DNA from: Propionibacteriaceae bacterium
Lineage (GTDB): Bacteria > Actinomycetota > Actinomycetes > Propionibacteriales > Propionibacteriaceae
NCBI GenBank assembly: GCA_025965155.1
Contig: JAOPXN010000097.1
Location: 1-41,569, forward strand
Direction of reading: 5' to 3'
DNA length: 41,569 nucleotides
Shown here: piece after piece, positions 1-10,590 of the stretch
Layout of the letters: each line of letters opens with the position of its first letter
How positions within the stretch are numbered: position 1 is the first letter of the stretch
Program-made: the position numbers and the translations under genes
The notes under the pieces: model-generated
The model's input: the letters and a program-made list of their open reading frames with translations, nothing else
The model's database searches: none
What the model was told of the DNA's origin: nothing

Positions 1-342
1 CGGCAGGGAGAACTGCAGGTGCTTGGTGATCAACACCGGATCCAGCTGCTCCCCGTCGGGCCCGACCCGCGCGGTAACTACGCCGACCGCCTCAACGGAG
101 GGAACGTCCAGCCGGGTCAGGTCGCGCAGCAGCCGGTACTCGTGCAGCGCGAGGTGCTCCAGCACCTCCTTGGCTGCGTACACGTCACCGCCGGCCTTCA
201 CGAAACGGACCACGTGCCGGGAGATACCACGCGGCAGCGCCACCAGCTTCTCCTCGGGCCACTCCGCCAGCGGCGTCTCCCACGGCAAGGTGATCAGGCG
301 CGTATCGGGCTTGGCGGACAGGAACCGAGGCATGCGGCTCAT
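1..342 (-). CDS. DUF4032 / Kdo-WaaP kinase-like protein, N-terminal part (cut by window edge)
   Basis: Reading the minus strand from ATG at 342 gives an open frame of 114 codons that runs off the left edge. It starts MSRMPRFLSAK and contains a kinase-like N-lobe stretch, with VRFVKAGGDVYAAKEV (beta strands with the ATP-binding lysine) followed by EYRLLRDLTRLDVPSV. This matches my memory of the actinobacterial DUF4032 family, whose N-terminal half is often annotated as lipopolysaccharide kinase (Kdo/WaaP)-like. The substrate is unknown. A second ATG nine bases in (333) is the alternative start. The gene is divergent from the glycosylase-like gene at 523, so the 180 bases between hold both promoters. 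The family call rests on the N-terminus only. Confidence 0.72.
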   Translation of the reverse strand, partial: MSRMPRFLSAKPDTRLITLPWETPLAEWPEEKLVALPRGISRHVVRFVKAGGDVYAAKEVLEHLALHEYRLLRDLTRLDVPSVEAVGVVTARVGPDGEQLDPVLITKHLQFSLP

Positions 343-522
343 TTTGTCACGGCAACCCGTTGAGAGCAGTGCTCAGTCGGTGAACCTGCGGGTTCTGGCG
401 CCGACGCGTCACTTCCGCTGCGCCACGCCGTCAAAAGCGCGGAGGATCCGACTACTCGGCGTTGGGGCGGACGGGGTACCGACCGCACGCCGCGGCGGCG
501 CGCCACAAACTAGGCTGTCGGG

Positions 523-1494
523 GTGTTCATCCAGTCGGTGCTGCCCGAGGCGACCTGGCAGGCGGCGCGCCGGACCCACGCCGACCGGGTGGACGGCTGG
601 CTGGCTCAGCACCGGGACCGGCGCAGCCGGGCCGTCGAGCATCCGGTCGAAGACTTCCTGTTCGAGTACTACAACTACCGGCCCTACCAGCTACGTCGAT
701 GGCATCCCGGGCACGGGGTGGTGCTGGCCGGGAAGGCGGCCGAGGAGCTGCTGGGCTGGCGGGACTACGTACGGGTAGACCAGGGTGTCACCGTCGACAC
801 GGCGGCAGTGGTGGCGGTCCGGGCGAAAACCATCCGATGGGTGTACGACCTGCTCAGTCGGACCGCGCAGCGCCCAGGGTACTTCGGCTGCTTCGGCCTG
901 CACGAGTGGGCGATGGTCTACCGGCTCGCGCCGGACAAGGTACGGCACCCGGACTGGCCGCTGCGGTTCGCTGCTGATCGGGTGGCCGCGGTAGTGGAGG
1001 AGCGCGGGGTCCGGTGCGCCCACTTCGACGCATTCCGCTTCTTCACCCCGCCGGCTCGACCGCTGAACGCGCTGCAGCCGACCCGCGCCAGCCAGCCGGA
1101 CCTGGAGCAGCCCGGCTGCCTGCACGCCAACATGGATCTCTACAAGCATGCCTACAAGCTGTCGCCGCTGGTTCCCTCGCGGCTGGTCGCGGACACCTTC
1201 GCGCTGGCCCGCGACATTCGGGAGCTGGACATGCGGGCCAGCCCGTACGACCTGTCCGCGCTGGGCTTTGAGCCGGTGCCGATCGAGACTGCGGAGGGAC
1301 GGGCCGCGTACGCGCAGGCTCAGCGCGAGTTCAGCGCCCGGTCGGCGCCGCTGCGGCAAGCCTTGATCGACGTCCTGGGGCGCGTCATCGCCGACACCGA
1401 CGAGCACCGGACCAACGACGAGCACCGGACCAACGACGAGCACCGGGCCAACGACGAGAGGCAGGCCCGTGCCGGCACGCTTTCCGGCCGGTGA
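523..1494 (+). CDS. Protein of the actinobacterial family annotated as 3-methyladenine DNA glycosylase
   Basis: A 323-aa protein from GTG at 523. The central part carries HPVEDFLFEYYNYRPYQLRRWHPG and a CLHANMDLYKHAYKL block, which I recognise from actinobacterial proteins usually named 3-methyladenine DNA glycosylase. I see no helix-hairpin-helix or MPG-type catalytic signature, so the enzymatic name is inherited annotation and the true activity is uncertain. The C-terminus (about residues 293-313) is a tandem repeat of the hexapeptide DEHRTN encoded by an 18-bp DNA repeat, a hydrophilic tail that is probably lineage-specific. The end overlaps the next gene (start 1469) by 26 bases, so the two are likely co-transcribed and translationally coupled. 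Confidence 0.6.
   Translation: MFIQSVLPEATWQAARRTHADRVDGWLAQHRDRRSRAVEHPVEDFLFEYYNYRPYQLRRWHPGHGVVLAGKAAEELLGWRDYVRVDQGVTVDTAAVVAVRAKTIRWVYDLLSRTAQRPGYFGCFGLHEWAMVYRLAPDKVRHPDWPLRFAADRVAAVVEERGVRCAHFDAFRFFTPPARPLNALQPTRASQPDLEQPGCLHANMDLYKHAYKLSPLVPSRLVADTFALARDIRELDMRASPYDLSALGFEPVPIETAEGRAAYAQAQREFSARSAPLRQALIDVLGRVIADTDEHRTNDEHRTNDEHRANDERQARAGTLSGR
1399..1458 (+). repeat. 18-bp in-frame tandem repeat at the 3' end of the glycosylase-like gene
   Basis: Three copies of an 18-bp unit beginning gacgagcaccgg, at 1399-1416, 1417-1434 and 1435-1452, followed by a partial gacgag. The third copy differs by one base (gaccaac to ggccaac). Since 18 is a multiple of three, copy-number change keeps the reading frame and only lengthens or shortens the DEHRTN tail. 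It ends just before the GTG start of the overlapping peptidase gene. Confidence 0.9.
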
Positions 1495-2416
1495 GCCGTA
1501 CGCAGCCGGGCTGCTCGACGTCGGCGACGGCCACCGGATCTACTGGGAGGAAAGTGGCAACCCCGAAGGGCTGCCGGCGGTGTTCCTGCATGGCGGTCCG
1601 GGGGGCGGAAGCACGCCCGGCGCCCGTCGAAACTTCGACCCGGATGTCTACCGGGTGCTGCTGTACGACCAGCGCGGCTGCGGTCGGAGTCGTCCGCTGG
1701 CGGAGGAGCCGGACGTCGACCTGAGCACCAACACCACCGCCCACCTGGTGGGCGACCTGGAGCTGCTGCGGCAGGCCCGCGGCATAGAGCAGTGGACGAT
1801 GCTCGGCGTTTCGTGGGGGACCACGCTGGGTCTTGCCTACGCGGAGGCGTACCCGCAGCGGGTTCGGCGGCTGGTACTGGCTGCCGTCACCACGACCTCC
1901 CGGCGTGAGGTGCAGTGGATAACCGAGGACGTCGGCCGGGTGTTCCCCCGCGAGTGGGAGCGGTTCAGAGCCGGCGTACCCGGTCATCTGGCGGCCCTTC
2001 CGCTGGTGACCGCCTACGCGCGCCTGCTGACCGACCCGGATCCGCGGGTGTGCGCGACAGCCGCAAAGAGATGGTGCGAGTGGGAGGACGCGCACGTCTC
2101 CTTGACCCCCGGACACAGTCCGAGCCTGCGCTACCAGGAGCCTGACTTCCGTCTCCGCTTTGCCCGACTGGTCACGCACTATTGGAGCAACGCCGCCTTC
2201 CTGGCGGAAGATCAGCTCGTCGGTGGGGCGGCGATCCTCGATGGCATCCCGGGAGCGTTGATCCATGGTCGTTTCGACGTCAGCTCCCCGCTCGAGACGG
2301 CCTGGCAGCTGTCGAAGGTCTGGACCACCAGCACGTTCCAGGTTGTCGACGACGCCGGCCACGGCGGCGGGGGATTCGCCGAGGCGATGATCAGCGCGCT
2401 CTCGGTCCGCCTCTAG
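1469..2416 (+). CDS. pip: Proline iminopeptidase (alpha/beta hydrolase, peptidase family S33)
   Basis: A 315-aa cytoplasmic alpha/beta hydrolase that releases N-terminal proline from peptides. All family landmarks are visible: the oxyanion-hole motif HGGPGGG (H41), YDQRGCGRS, the nucleophile elbow GVSWGT (S115), the acid in GRFDVSSP (D270) and the catalytic histidine in DAGHGG (H298). Length is normal for the family (about 310-320 aa). The GTG start at 1469 lies inside the end of the upstream gene, and no downstream start would keep the N-terminal AGLLDVGDGHRIYWEESG block. A 12-bp terminator hairpin follows 20 bases after the stop, separating it from the convergent ABC ATPase gene. Confidence 0.93.
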   Translation: MPARFPAGEPYAAGLLDVGDGHRIYWEESGNPEGLPAVFLHGGPGGGSTPGARRNFDPDVYRVLLYDQRGCGRSRPLAEEPDVDLSTNTTAHLVGDLELLRQARGIEQWTMLGVSWGTTLGLAYAEAYPQRVRRLVLAAVTTTSRREVQWITEDVGRVFPREWERFRAGVPGHLAALPLVTAYARLLTDPDPRVCATAAKRWCEWEDAHVSLTPGHSPSLRYQEPDFRLRFARLVTHYWSNAAFLAEDQLVGGAAILDGIPGALIHGRFDVSSPLETAWQLSKVWTTSTFQVVDDAGHGGGGFAEAMISALSVRL

Positions 2417-2435
2417 AAGACGTCAAAGAAAAGCA

Positions 2436-2463
2436 GCAGGCCCCCGCCGCAGCGGGGGCCTGC
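2436..2463. terminator. Bidirectional hairpin terminator between pip and the ABC ATPase gene
   Basis: Perfect 12-bp GC-rich stem (gcaggcccccgc at 2436-2447 and gcgggggcctgc at 2452-2463) with a 4-base loop, placed between two convergent stop codons (2416 and 2503). There is no long T run, as is usual for actinobacterial terminators. Confidence 0.88.
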
Positions 2464-2502
2464 CGTGTGGTTCAGTCCCGGTCTACCTCAGAGCTGTGAG
2501 CG

Positions 2503-3600
<1,098 letters not shown>

Positions 3601-3786
3601 GCCACACTTCCTTTCCACGGGCAGGTACGTGCCCGACGATCCGTAGTGGAAATAACAGGCAAAGAGTTTCATGCCCTGCGGAGCAGAGCAACCCCTTCGC
3701 CACGCTTAATGTACGTCATTCACGTCACACATGTGAACGCTCACTCGCGGAGGCCGCGAAACTGCGGTACCGCAACGGCCTCCGGG

Positions 3787-4581
3787 TCAGCGCAGCTGCA
3801 CCAGTTCCCGGCCGTCGTCGGTCGGAAACTCATCCACCACGGCGGTCACCTCGAGCCCGGTCAGCTGCAGCCCAGACCAGTAGTTGGTGAGGAACGCGGT
3901 GTCGGCCGCGTCCCGCCCGGTGGCCACCCGCAGCAGGCTCTGCCGAGGGGCCAGCCCGGTCGCATCGACGACGTACCAGCCGCCGTCGACGAACGCCTCC
4001 GCCACGGCGTGGAACTCCATCGGGCTCAGGCCCGGCGCGTAGACGGCAGCCAGCCTGGCCGGCACGTTCAGCGCGCGGAGCAGGGCGATGGACAGGTGCG
4101 CGAAGTCGCGGCAAACCCCCTGGCGGGCCATCAAGGTACGTACCGCACCGTCGGTCGGCAGACTCGATCCGGTGACGTAGACCAGCTTCTCCGCCACCCA
4201 GTCCCGCACCGCGGAAAGCAGGTCCATGCCCAGCAGGCCACCGAACTCGCTCGCGGCGGTGGGCCCGAGTGTGTCGGACTCGCAGTACCGGCTGGGGCGT
4301 AGGTAGGTGATCAGATCGAGGTCGAACACCGGCGGCGGGTCCGCCTGGCCGACCACCACTGCGTTGTAGTTGAGGGTCACCTGCCCGCCGTCGGCCACCA
4401 GCTGGTGCAGCCGGGTCCCGTGCGCGTCGGCGATCTCGACCGGCTGGACCGACGACCCGTTGACCATGATGCTGAGCGACTCACTCTCCAGGGTGAGCCC
4501 TTTCGCCGCGGCGACGCTGTAGACCATCTTGGTCTGTCCGGCGAGCTGGACATCGAGATAGGCGGAGACGGTGCGCTTCAT
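3787..4581 (-). CDS. Transglutaminase-like cysteine protease superfamily protein
   Basis: A 264-aa protein with an N-terminal beta domain (about 1-95, including the YNAVV strand) and a transglutaminase core. The catalytic triad is visible as C157 in GVCRDFAH, H191 in EFHAVAEAF and D206 in VVDATGLAPR. No signal peptide or membrane segment is seen, so it is probably cytoplasmic. This domain pair is common in actinobacteria and usually has no assigned substrate; protease or amidase activity is more likely than cross-linking. It stands alone, 187 bases from the ATPase start and 109 bases from the end of the serine dehydratase, all three on the minus strand. Confidence 0.87.
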   Translation of the reverse strand: MKRTVSAYLDVQLAGQTKMVYSVAAAKGLTLESESLSIMVNGSSVQPVEIADAHGTRLHQLVADGGQVTLNYNAVVVGQADPPPVFDLDLITYLRPSRYCESDTLGPTAASEFGGLLGMDLLSAVRDWVAEKLVYVTGSSLPTDGAVRTLMARQGVCRDFAHLSIALLRALNVPARLAAVYAPGLSPMEFHAVAEAFVDGGWYVVDATGLAPRQSLLRVATGRDAADTAFLTNYWSGLQLTGLEVTAVVDEFPTDDGRELVQLR

Positions 4582-4690
4582 GGCCCGAAGTTTTACACCA
4601 CCGATTTGCGATCACGTTACGCCTGCAGCAGGACTGGACCGGGTGCCTCCCACCACCCGGCACCTGCTATCGCTGGGTACCACCCATCCC

Positions 4691-6088
<1,398 letters not shown>

Positions 6089-6123
6089 CCCCGGCGGCAG
6101 GCCGCGGTGCGGACTGCAACTGC

Positions 6124-6133
6124 CGATATATCG
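6124..6133. promoter_or_regulatory. AT-rich 10-bp palindrome in the sdaA/methyltransferase divergent promoter
   Basis: A perfect palindrome CGATATATCG, the only AT-rich stretch in the 94 bases between the two divergent genes. It could be a -10 region or an operator. Nothing in the sequence decides this. Confidence 0.3.
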
Positions 6134-6182
6134 TGCTCTCGTAGGGAGAGGAGAACCCGTTCCTGCCAGCGAGAGGACAACA

Positions 6183-6815
6183 ATGGCAGAGCATGCGCCA
6201 GAGGACGAGCGATCCTGGGATGCCTTGTACGAGGAGAAGCCTCGGGTCTGGAGCGGTAACCCCAACCCCCAGCTGGTGGCAGAGGCGGGTTCGCTGCAGC
6301 CCGGGCGAGCGCTGGATTTAGGATGCGGCGAGGGCGCCGACGCTGTCTGGCTGGCTGAGCGGGGTTGGCAGGTGACTGCGGTGGACATCTCAGCCGTGGC
6401 GCTCGACCGGGCCGCACGACATGCGGCGGATCGGGGGCTGACCGACGAGATCACCTGGGTCCACCAGGACCTGACCGTCTGGACGCCGCCACAGGAGTAT
6501 GACCTGATCTCGGGTCAGTTCTTCCATCTGCCCCAGGAGCAGCGCGATGCGGTCATCCGTACCGCCGCCGCGGCTGTCCGTCCCGGCGGGACGTTGCTAC
6601 TGGTGGGGCACCACCCCGACGACGCCCACGCCCAGTCCGGCCACCGGCCGCATCTGGAACGTCTCTTCAGGCCCGAGGAGATGGTCGACCGCCTGATGCC
6701 GAGCGCCGATGTCTGGCGGGTCGACGTCAGCGAGGCCCGACGGCGGCCGTTCGCCGCCGAGGACGGAACTGAGGTGGCGCTGGTCGACAGCGTCTTTCGC
6801 GCCACCCGGACCTGA
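6183..6815 (+). CDS. Class I SAM-dependent methyltransferase (TehB-like)
   Basis: A 210-aa cytoplasmic methyltransferase. Motif I is [11 protein letters not shown] (about residues 42-52), followed by the acidic ribose-binding site VTAVDIS, the DLTVW/EYDLI strand and the post-motif [14 protein letters not shown]. The N-terminal [17 protein letters not shown] block is typical of the TehB/thiopurine-like group in actinobacteria; the substrate is unknown. ATG at 6183 is preferred over upstream in-frame starts because GAGAGGA precedes it by a normal distance and the protein then begins at the family's usual place. Its stop is only three bases from the stop of the convergent small gene at 6819. Confidence 0.88.
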   Translation: MAEHAPEDERSWDALYEEKPRVWSGNPNPQLVAEAGSLQPGRALDLGCGEGADAVWLAERGWQVTAVDISAVALDRAARHAADRGLTDEITWVHQDLTVWTPPQEYDLISGQFFHLPQEQRDAVIRTAAAAVRPGGTLLLVGHHPDDAHAQSGHRPHLERLFRPEEMVDRLMPSADVWRVDVSEARRRPFAAEDGTEVALVDSVFRATRT

Positions 6816-6818
6816 CGC

Positions 6819-7037
6819 TTACAGACCCAGCCCTCCGAGCTTGTCACCTAGCTTGTCGCCGAGCCCGCCAGGAAGCTTGCCGAGCAGGTCTTCAGCGTTG
6901 ATCCCGAACTTGCTGAGCAGGCCCGCATCCTTGTCCGTGTCGACTGTGTCGGGTAGCTCTGAGTCGGCCTGAGCGGCCTGGTCCTGATCTCCACGGGACC
7001 TGAGCAGTTCGATGATCTGTTGCTTGTCGATGTTCAT
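6819..7037 (-). CDS. Small conserved actinobacterial protein (72 aa), function unknown
   Basis: A 72-aa protein beginning MNIDKQQIIELLRSRGDQD, with a central acidic stretch (ELPDTVDTDKDAGLL) and a Gly/Leu/Lys-rich tail with repeated GDKLG units. I recall similar short proteins with a KQQ..LLRSRGD..KA opening in other actinomycetes, always uncharacterised. A GGAGAC ribosome site precedes the ATG. The C-terminal LGKLPGGLGDKLGDKLGGLGL pattern is amphipathic and may associate with membrane or with itself. It is convergent and nearly touching the methyltransferase. Confidence 0.75.
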   Translation of the reverse strand: MNIDKQQIIELLRSRGDQDQAAQADSELPDTVDTDKDAGLLSKFGINAEDLLGKLPGGLGDKLGDKLGGLGL

Positions 7038-7432
7038 GCGTCTCCTGTCCGGTCTTCTGTCCTCGGATATGACCGACCAGCTCCGCCGAGCCAGGCTGGC
7101 GGCCCCGGTGGGTTCTGGTCACCCTTTCCTGCTACCCGGCGGAAGGGCAGGCAAACAAGCAATGTGCGGCGCACCGGCCCCGGACCAAGGCGGCAGGGCC
7201 GGTCCGGGCTGCTCTGCTGAACCCAGACCGGCTTCTACGGCTGATACCCGAAGTCGCGTCGCGCTAGCACGGTCGGGGTCTTGGACTTGATCAACCTCCG
7301 CACGGATGTGCTCGATCTGCAGGGTGGAGGGCGCCGCCGGCGTGCTCTTGGCGAATAATGAGAGGTGACGACTCTGTCGCCTCAACCGGGCCCGTTCGCG
7401 GAATCCTCGAGGGCTCGATCGCAGAAAGGTGG
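7038..7432. other. Intergenic stretch without a recognisable gene
   Basis: About 395 bases between the divergent small protein and the GAF-ANTAR gene. The open frames seen here have no recognisable product. It must hold both promoters, but I could not pick a convincing -35/-10 pair or operator. Confidence 0.5.
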
Positions 7433-8170
7433 ATGATGCTGTCTCGCGAAGCGCAGATCAGCCAGTTGTTCGTCGAGCTGGCGGACACCTTGGTGGACGA
7501 CTTCGACGTGGCGGCTCTGCTGCACCGGTTGGCCGAGTCCTGTGTCGAGCTGCTCCACGTTGATGCGGCGGGCCTGATGCTGGCAAACGGGCGAGGAGGC
7601 CTAGGGCTGATCGCCTGGTCCCCGGACAGTATCGAGAAGCTCGAGCTGTTTGAGCTGCAGTCCGATGAGGGCCCGTGCCTGGACACGTACCGTAGCGGGA
7701 GAGCCAACGTGAACGTGAACGTGCTCGCTGCGCAGCAGCGTTGGCCCCGTTTCACCGCCGCGGCGTTGGCTTCCCACATGAGGTCGACTCACGCCTTGCC
7801 GCTTCGCCTTCGGGGTGAGCGGATCGGGGCGATGAACCTGTTCTCTACAACCGACCGGGCATTATCCGCCGAAGACATCGTGCTCGGTCAGGCGCTGGCC
7901 GATGTCGCCACGATCGGGCTCCTGCAGCAGCGCGCGATCCGGGAACGGTCGATCCTGGCCGACCAGCTTCAGGTCGCCCTGAACACTCGCATTCTGGTGG
8001 AGCAAGCCAAGGGTATGCTCGCGGAGCGGACCGGGCTGACACCGGCGGAGACCTTCACCCACCTGCGGAGGTACGCGAGGAACTCCGGTCAGCCGCTGCA
8101 GGTGGTCGCGCAACGGGTCATTGATGGTGATCTTGGAAGCACCGAGCTGATGCCCAACCTAGATCGCTGA
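7433..8170 (+). CDS. GAF and ANTAR domain protein (RNA-binding antiterminator)
   Basis: A 245-aa regulator. A GAF sensor domain (about residues 15-160, with DEGPCLDTYRSG and LPLRLRGERIGAMNLF) precedes an ANTAR domain (about 170-230, with ALNTRILVEQAKGMLAERTGLTPAETF). ANTAR domains bind paired hexanucleotide stem-loops in nascent mRNA and prevent termination; the GAF domain is the presumed ligand or redox sensor. ATG at 7433 (immediately followed by a second ATG) is chosen because AAAGGTGG sits directly upstream; the frame is open from 7358. It stands alone with no kinase beside it. The target RNA is not evident. Confidence 0.92.
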   Translation: MMLSREAQISQLFVELADTLVDDFDVAALLHRLAESCVELLHVDAAGLMLANGRGGLGLIAWSPDSIEKLELFELQSDEGPCLDTYRSGRANVNVNVLAAQQRWPRFTAAALASHMRSTHALPLRLRGERIGAMNLFSTTDRALSAEDIVLGQALADVATIGLLQQRAIRERSILADQLQVALNTRILVEQAKGMLAERTGLTPAETFTHLRRYARNSGQPLQVVAQRVIDGDLGSTELMPNLDR

Positions 8171-8510
8171 GGCGATCCTGCGACCTCAGGACCGGGGAAT
8201 CCGAACCCCGCCAAGTGTCCTGATCAGGTCATTGCCAACTTATGACAAGTTCTGACCGACACGCGTCGTAGATCGTTAGAGTCGGTGGTGCCGACGCCCC
8301 GCGCGGGCGGAAGGTCGCCAGGATCGGGGGATCTCGACCTTTGCGGAGATGCGGGGGATCTCGGGCGGGGCCGTTCGGGGTCCCCTGCCGCGCGACCGCT
8401 TTTTGAAGATTTGATTCCGATGGCCCACACTTGCGACGCACAGATTCGACTACCGGGGGTACTCGATACGTAGATCAACGGCGAACGCGCAGAAAGACAA
8501 GAGGACCCCG
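8171..8510. other. Promoter region of the GT-D gene with dyad and direct repeats
   Basis: No gene. The stop region of the upstream gene forms a 6-bp hairpin (gatcgc at 8162-8167 with gcgatc at 8172-8177), a weak terminator candidate. A dyad AACTT-atgac-AAGTT lies at 8237-8251. The 11-mer gggggatctcg occurs twice in direct orientation (8326-8336 and 8353-8363). These could be operator elements for the downstream gene. Confidence 0.4.
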
Positions 8511-9368
8511 ATGCCTGAACCTATCTCGGCCGCATCCACTCCGATGGACCTCTCGACCATCGAGAAGCTGCTCCGCGACATCAGGTGGGAGCTGCAACAG
8601 AGTCGCAAGTTCGCCGAGATCACCCGGAACGTGGTGGCGTCGGACACCTTGGAGGCCGTCGCTACGTTCGTGGCGGAGCGGCAGCTGTCATTTCGAGCCA
8701 CGCTGGAACGGATCGCGGACTCAGAAGCTAGCTTCTCGCGGTTCGGCGACGGGGAGCTCCGGATGATGCTGCGGTGTGACTACGCGCTGGGCTTCCAGCC
8801 AAACTCCCCAGAACTTCAAGAAGACCTCCTCCGGACGTTTGCGTCGCCGCACGAGTCGGTGTTGCTCGGTTTTCCGCATGCCTACCGGGATCTCCACTGG
8901 ACGACCGTGTGGACCGACATCTGGCCCAGCCTGTCCAAGATCATCCCGACGGACGTCAAGGAGTACGGGAACAGCCATGTCAGCAGGCCGGTGTTCTTCC
9001 AGTTCATGGGCAACGAAGGCGTGCGGCTGTGGCGCAAGGTCTGGGACAAGAAGCGGGTGTGCGTGATCACCGGCGCTAACTCGAGGTTCGAGCTCATCGA
9101 CCCGCTCTTCGACAACGTAGCGTCGGTGGAACGGATCGACTCGACGCCGCAGAACGGGTACGGCGATCTCAGGCGCATCTTGGACGTTATCGAGGCGCAA
9201 CCGGCGCCGGACCTGTATCTGATCGCTCTCGGACCTGCGGGCACCGTGCTGACGAACGAGATCGCCGTCCTGGGCCGCCGTGCCATCGACGTCGGCCACA
9301 TCAGCGACAGCTACCTCAACGTGCACGCCGGCGGCAAGTGGCCCGAGCAGAAGCCGGCGATCAGATAG
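8511..9368 (+). CDS. GT-D fold glycosyltransferase domain protein
   Basis: A 285-aa protein. After a helical N-terminus (1-65) comes the GT-D fold domain (formerly DUF1792): FSRFGDGELRMM near residue 74 holds the conserved DGE, and ALGPAGTVLTNEIAVLGRRAIDVGHI near 240 is the C-terminal nucleotide-sugar part. Founding members transfer glucose during serine-rich repeat adhesin glycosylation; others sit in polysaccharide clusters. Here no polysaccharide gene is adjacent, so the acceptor is unknown. AGAGGA precedes the ATG. No signal peptide or membrane segment is seen. The stop codon is followed at once by a tandem repeat. Confidence 0.83.
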   Translation: MPEPISAASTPMDLSTIEKLLRDIRWELQQSRKFAEITRNVVASDTLEAVATFVAERQLSFRATLERIADSEASFSRFGDGELRMMLRCDYALGFQPNSPELQEDLLRTFASPHESVLLGFPHAYRDLHWTTVWTDIWPSLSKIIPTDVKEYGNSHVSRPVFFQFMGNEGVRLWRKVWDKKRVCVITGANSRFELIDPLFDNVASVERIDSTPQNGYGDLRRILDVIEAQPAPDLYLIALGPAGTVLTNEIAVLGRRAIDVGHISDSYLNVHAGGKWPEQKPAIR

Positions 9369-9370
9369 CT

Positions 9371-9436
9371 GGCCGCCTCCCGGCGAGTAGATAGCAGGCC
9401 GCCTCCGGCGAGTAGATAGCAGGCCGCCTCCGGCGG
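9371..9436. repeat. 25/26-bp tandem repeat between convergent genes
   Basis: Two full copies of a unit starting ggccgcctcc and ending gtagatagca (9371-9396, 26 bp; 9397-9421, 25 bp) plus a partial copy to 9436. The tail of the unit resembles the gene end just before it (gatagc at the stop), suggesting duplication started there. Each copy contains a small GCCG-cctc-CGGC dyad, so the array could help end transcription from both sides. Confidence 0.85.
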
Positions 9437-9458
9437 CACCGCACGTACCAGATCGCTC

Positions 9459-10502
9459 TCAGGCGGAGTCGCGGCGGATGACCGAGTGGATGTCGGAGCC
9501 GGGCCGCTTGGGCGATGGCCTCCCGTTGAGCTTGCGGACGATGGTGTCCGCGATGTAGTCGGAGAGGGCCTGCATGTCGGGCTGGACGGTGGTCAGCGGG
9601 GGAATGGCTATCGCCGCGGCGGGGATGTTGTCTGCGCCGACGACGGCGATGTCACCTGGGACGTCGATGCCATGCTGTCGGGCGCCGGCGAGGACGGCCA
9701 GGGCAACCTCGTCGTTGTAGGCGCAGATCCCTGTGACGGCGGGTTCGGCGGCCTGCCAGGCCCGGACTGCCTCGGCGGCCCCGTTCGGCGTGAGCGGCAC
9801 GGTGAGCACATGGGGCTCTGCCAGGCCTAGGTCGGCGCAGGCCTGGCGTACCCCCGCCAGGCGCGGTTCCGCGAAGGTCAGGACGCGGGGGTCGTCCGGC
9901 CAGGCATAGCCGAGGTGACGGTGACCGGCGATGGCCAGGTGCTCGGCTTGCAGCCGGCCGGTGCGTTGCTCCGGGATGTCCATGGCTCGTGGCCCCCGGA
10001 GGCCGCCGAAGAGCGCCACGGTCAGCTCGATGCCGGCGGCTTGCAGCTTCTTCGTCTCGATGTCGTCGAGCTCTTCGAAGGTGACGACAGCAGCCGGGGT
10101 GATGGCTTTCCACACGTCCGATACCGGGCGTCCCGCTGACCGCGGATGGGCGACGAAGGTGAGGCCGTGCTCGGCCAGCGCGGTCGACAGCTCTTCGAGC
10201 AGCTGGCCCACGGTAGGCCCGATGGGCCAGTCCGGAAGCAGCAGCAGCACCACGTCGGAGCGGCCGCTGCGCAAGGCGCGTGCGGCTACCGACGGGGAGT
10301 ATCCGAGCTCGGCCGCGGCGGCGAACACCCGCTGCCGGGTGCGCTCGGGGATGACCTGGTGCGGAGTGTCGTTCAACACATAGCTGACCGTGGCTCTGGA
10401 CAAGCCGGCCGTGCGAGCGACGTCCGCAGCGGTCGGGCGCCGACGCCGCTGACCGGTTCGTCCTGCACCGTCGGTGTTCACTTCTCTTGCCATGTACGCC
10501 AC
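9459..10502 (-). CDS. LacI-family transcriptional repressor
   Basis: A 347-aa regulator with an N-terminal LacI helix-turn-helix (residues about 22-70: TAADVARTAGLSRATVSYVLND then the hinge YSPSVAARALRSGRS) and a periplasmic-binding-protein-like sugar sensor (80-345), with GICAYNDEVALAVL and the IPPLTTVQPDM end. It is divergent from the MFS porter and GH3 beta-glucosidase genes and very likely represses them until a glycoside or its product appears. GTG at 10502 has AAGG four bases upstream; ATG at 10493 is the alternative. Confidence 0.93.
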   Translation of the reverse strand: MAYMAREVNTDGAGRTGQRRRRPTAADVARTAGLSRATVSYVLNDTPHQVIPERTRQRVFAAAAELGYSPSVAARALRSGRSDVVLLLLPDWPIGPTVGQLLEELSTALAEHGLTFVAHPRSAGRPVSDVWKAITPAAVVTFEELDDIETKKLQAAGIELTVALFGGLRGPRAMDIPEQRTGRLQAEHLAIAGHRHLGYAWPDDPRVLTFAEPRLAGVRQACADLGLAEPHVLTVPLTPNGAAEAVRAWQAAEPAVTGICAYNDEVALAVLAGARQHGIDVPGDIAVVGADNIPAAAIAIPPLTTVQPDMQALSDYIADTIVRKLNGRPSPKRPGSDIHSVIRRDSA

Positions 10503-10530
10503 ATTGCCTTACTGTACTGACACGCGCAAC

Positions 10531-10542
10531 TGACGCGTTTCA
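10531..10542. promoter_or_regulatory. Candidate LacI operator
   Basis: The sequence tgacgcgtttca, centred on ACGCGT, lies between the divergent LacI and MFS genes. It resembles the CG-centred imperfect palindromes bound by LacI-family proteins, but the dyad is incomplete. Confidence 0.35.
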
Positions 10543-10590
10543 CTGGCTCGGTTCAGGTGCCAGTGCCTCGGGAACTGAAGGAGCATCTGG

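Noticed and set aside
19-778. Long plus-strand frames over the first 780 bases
   Set aside because: They are antisense or out of frame to the DUF4032 and glycosylase-like genes and encode low-complexity Arg/Pro/Ser-rich sequence with no motif.
9371-9436. Possible CRISPR array
   Set aside because: The repeats are directly abutting with no spacers and only two to three copies.
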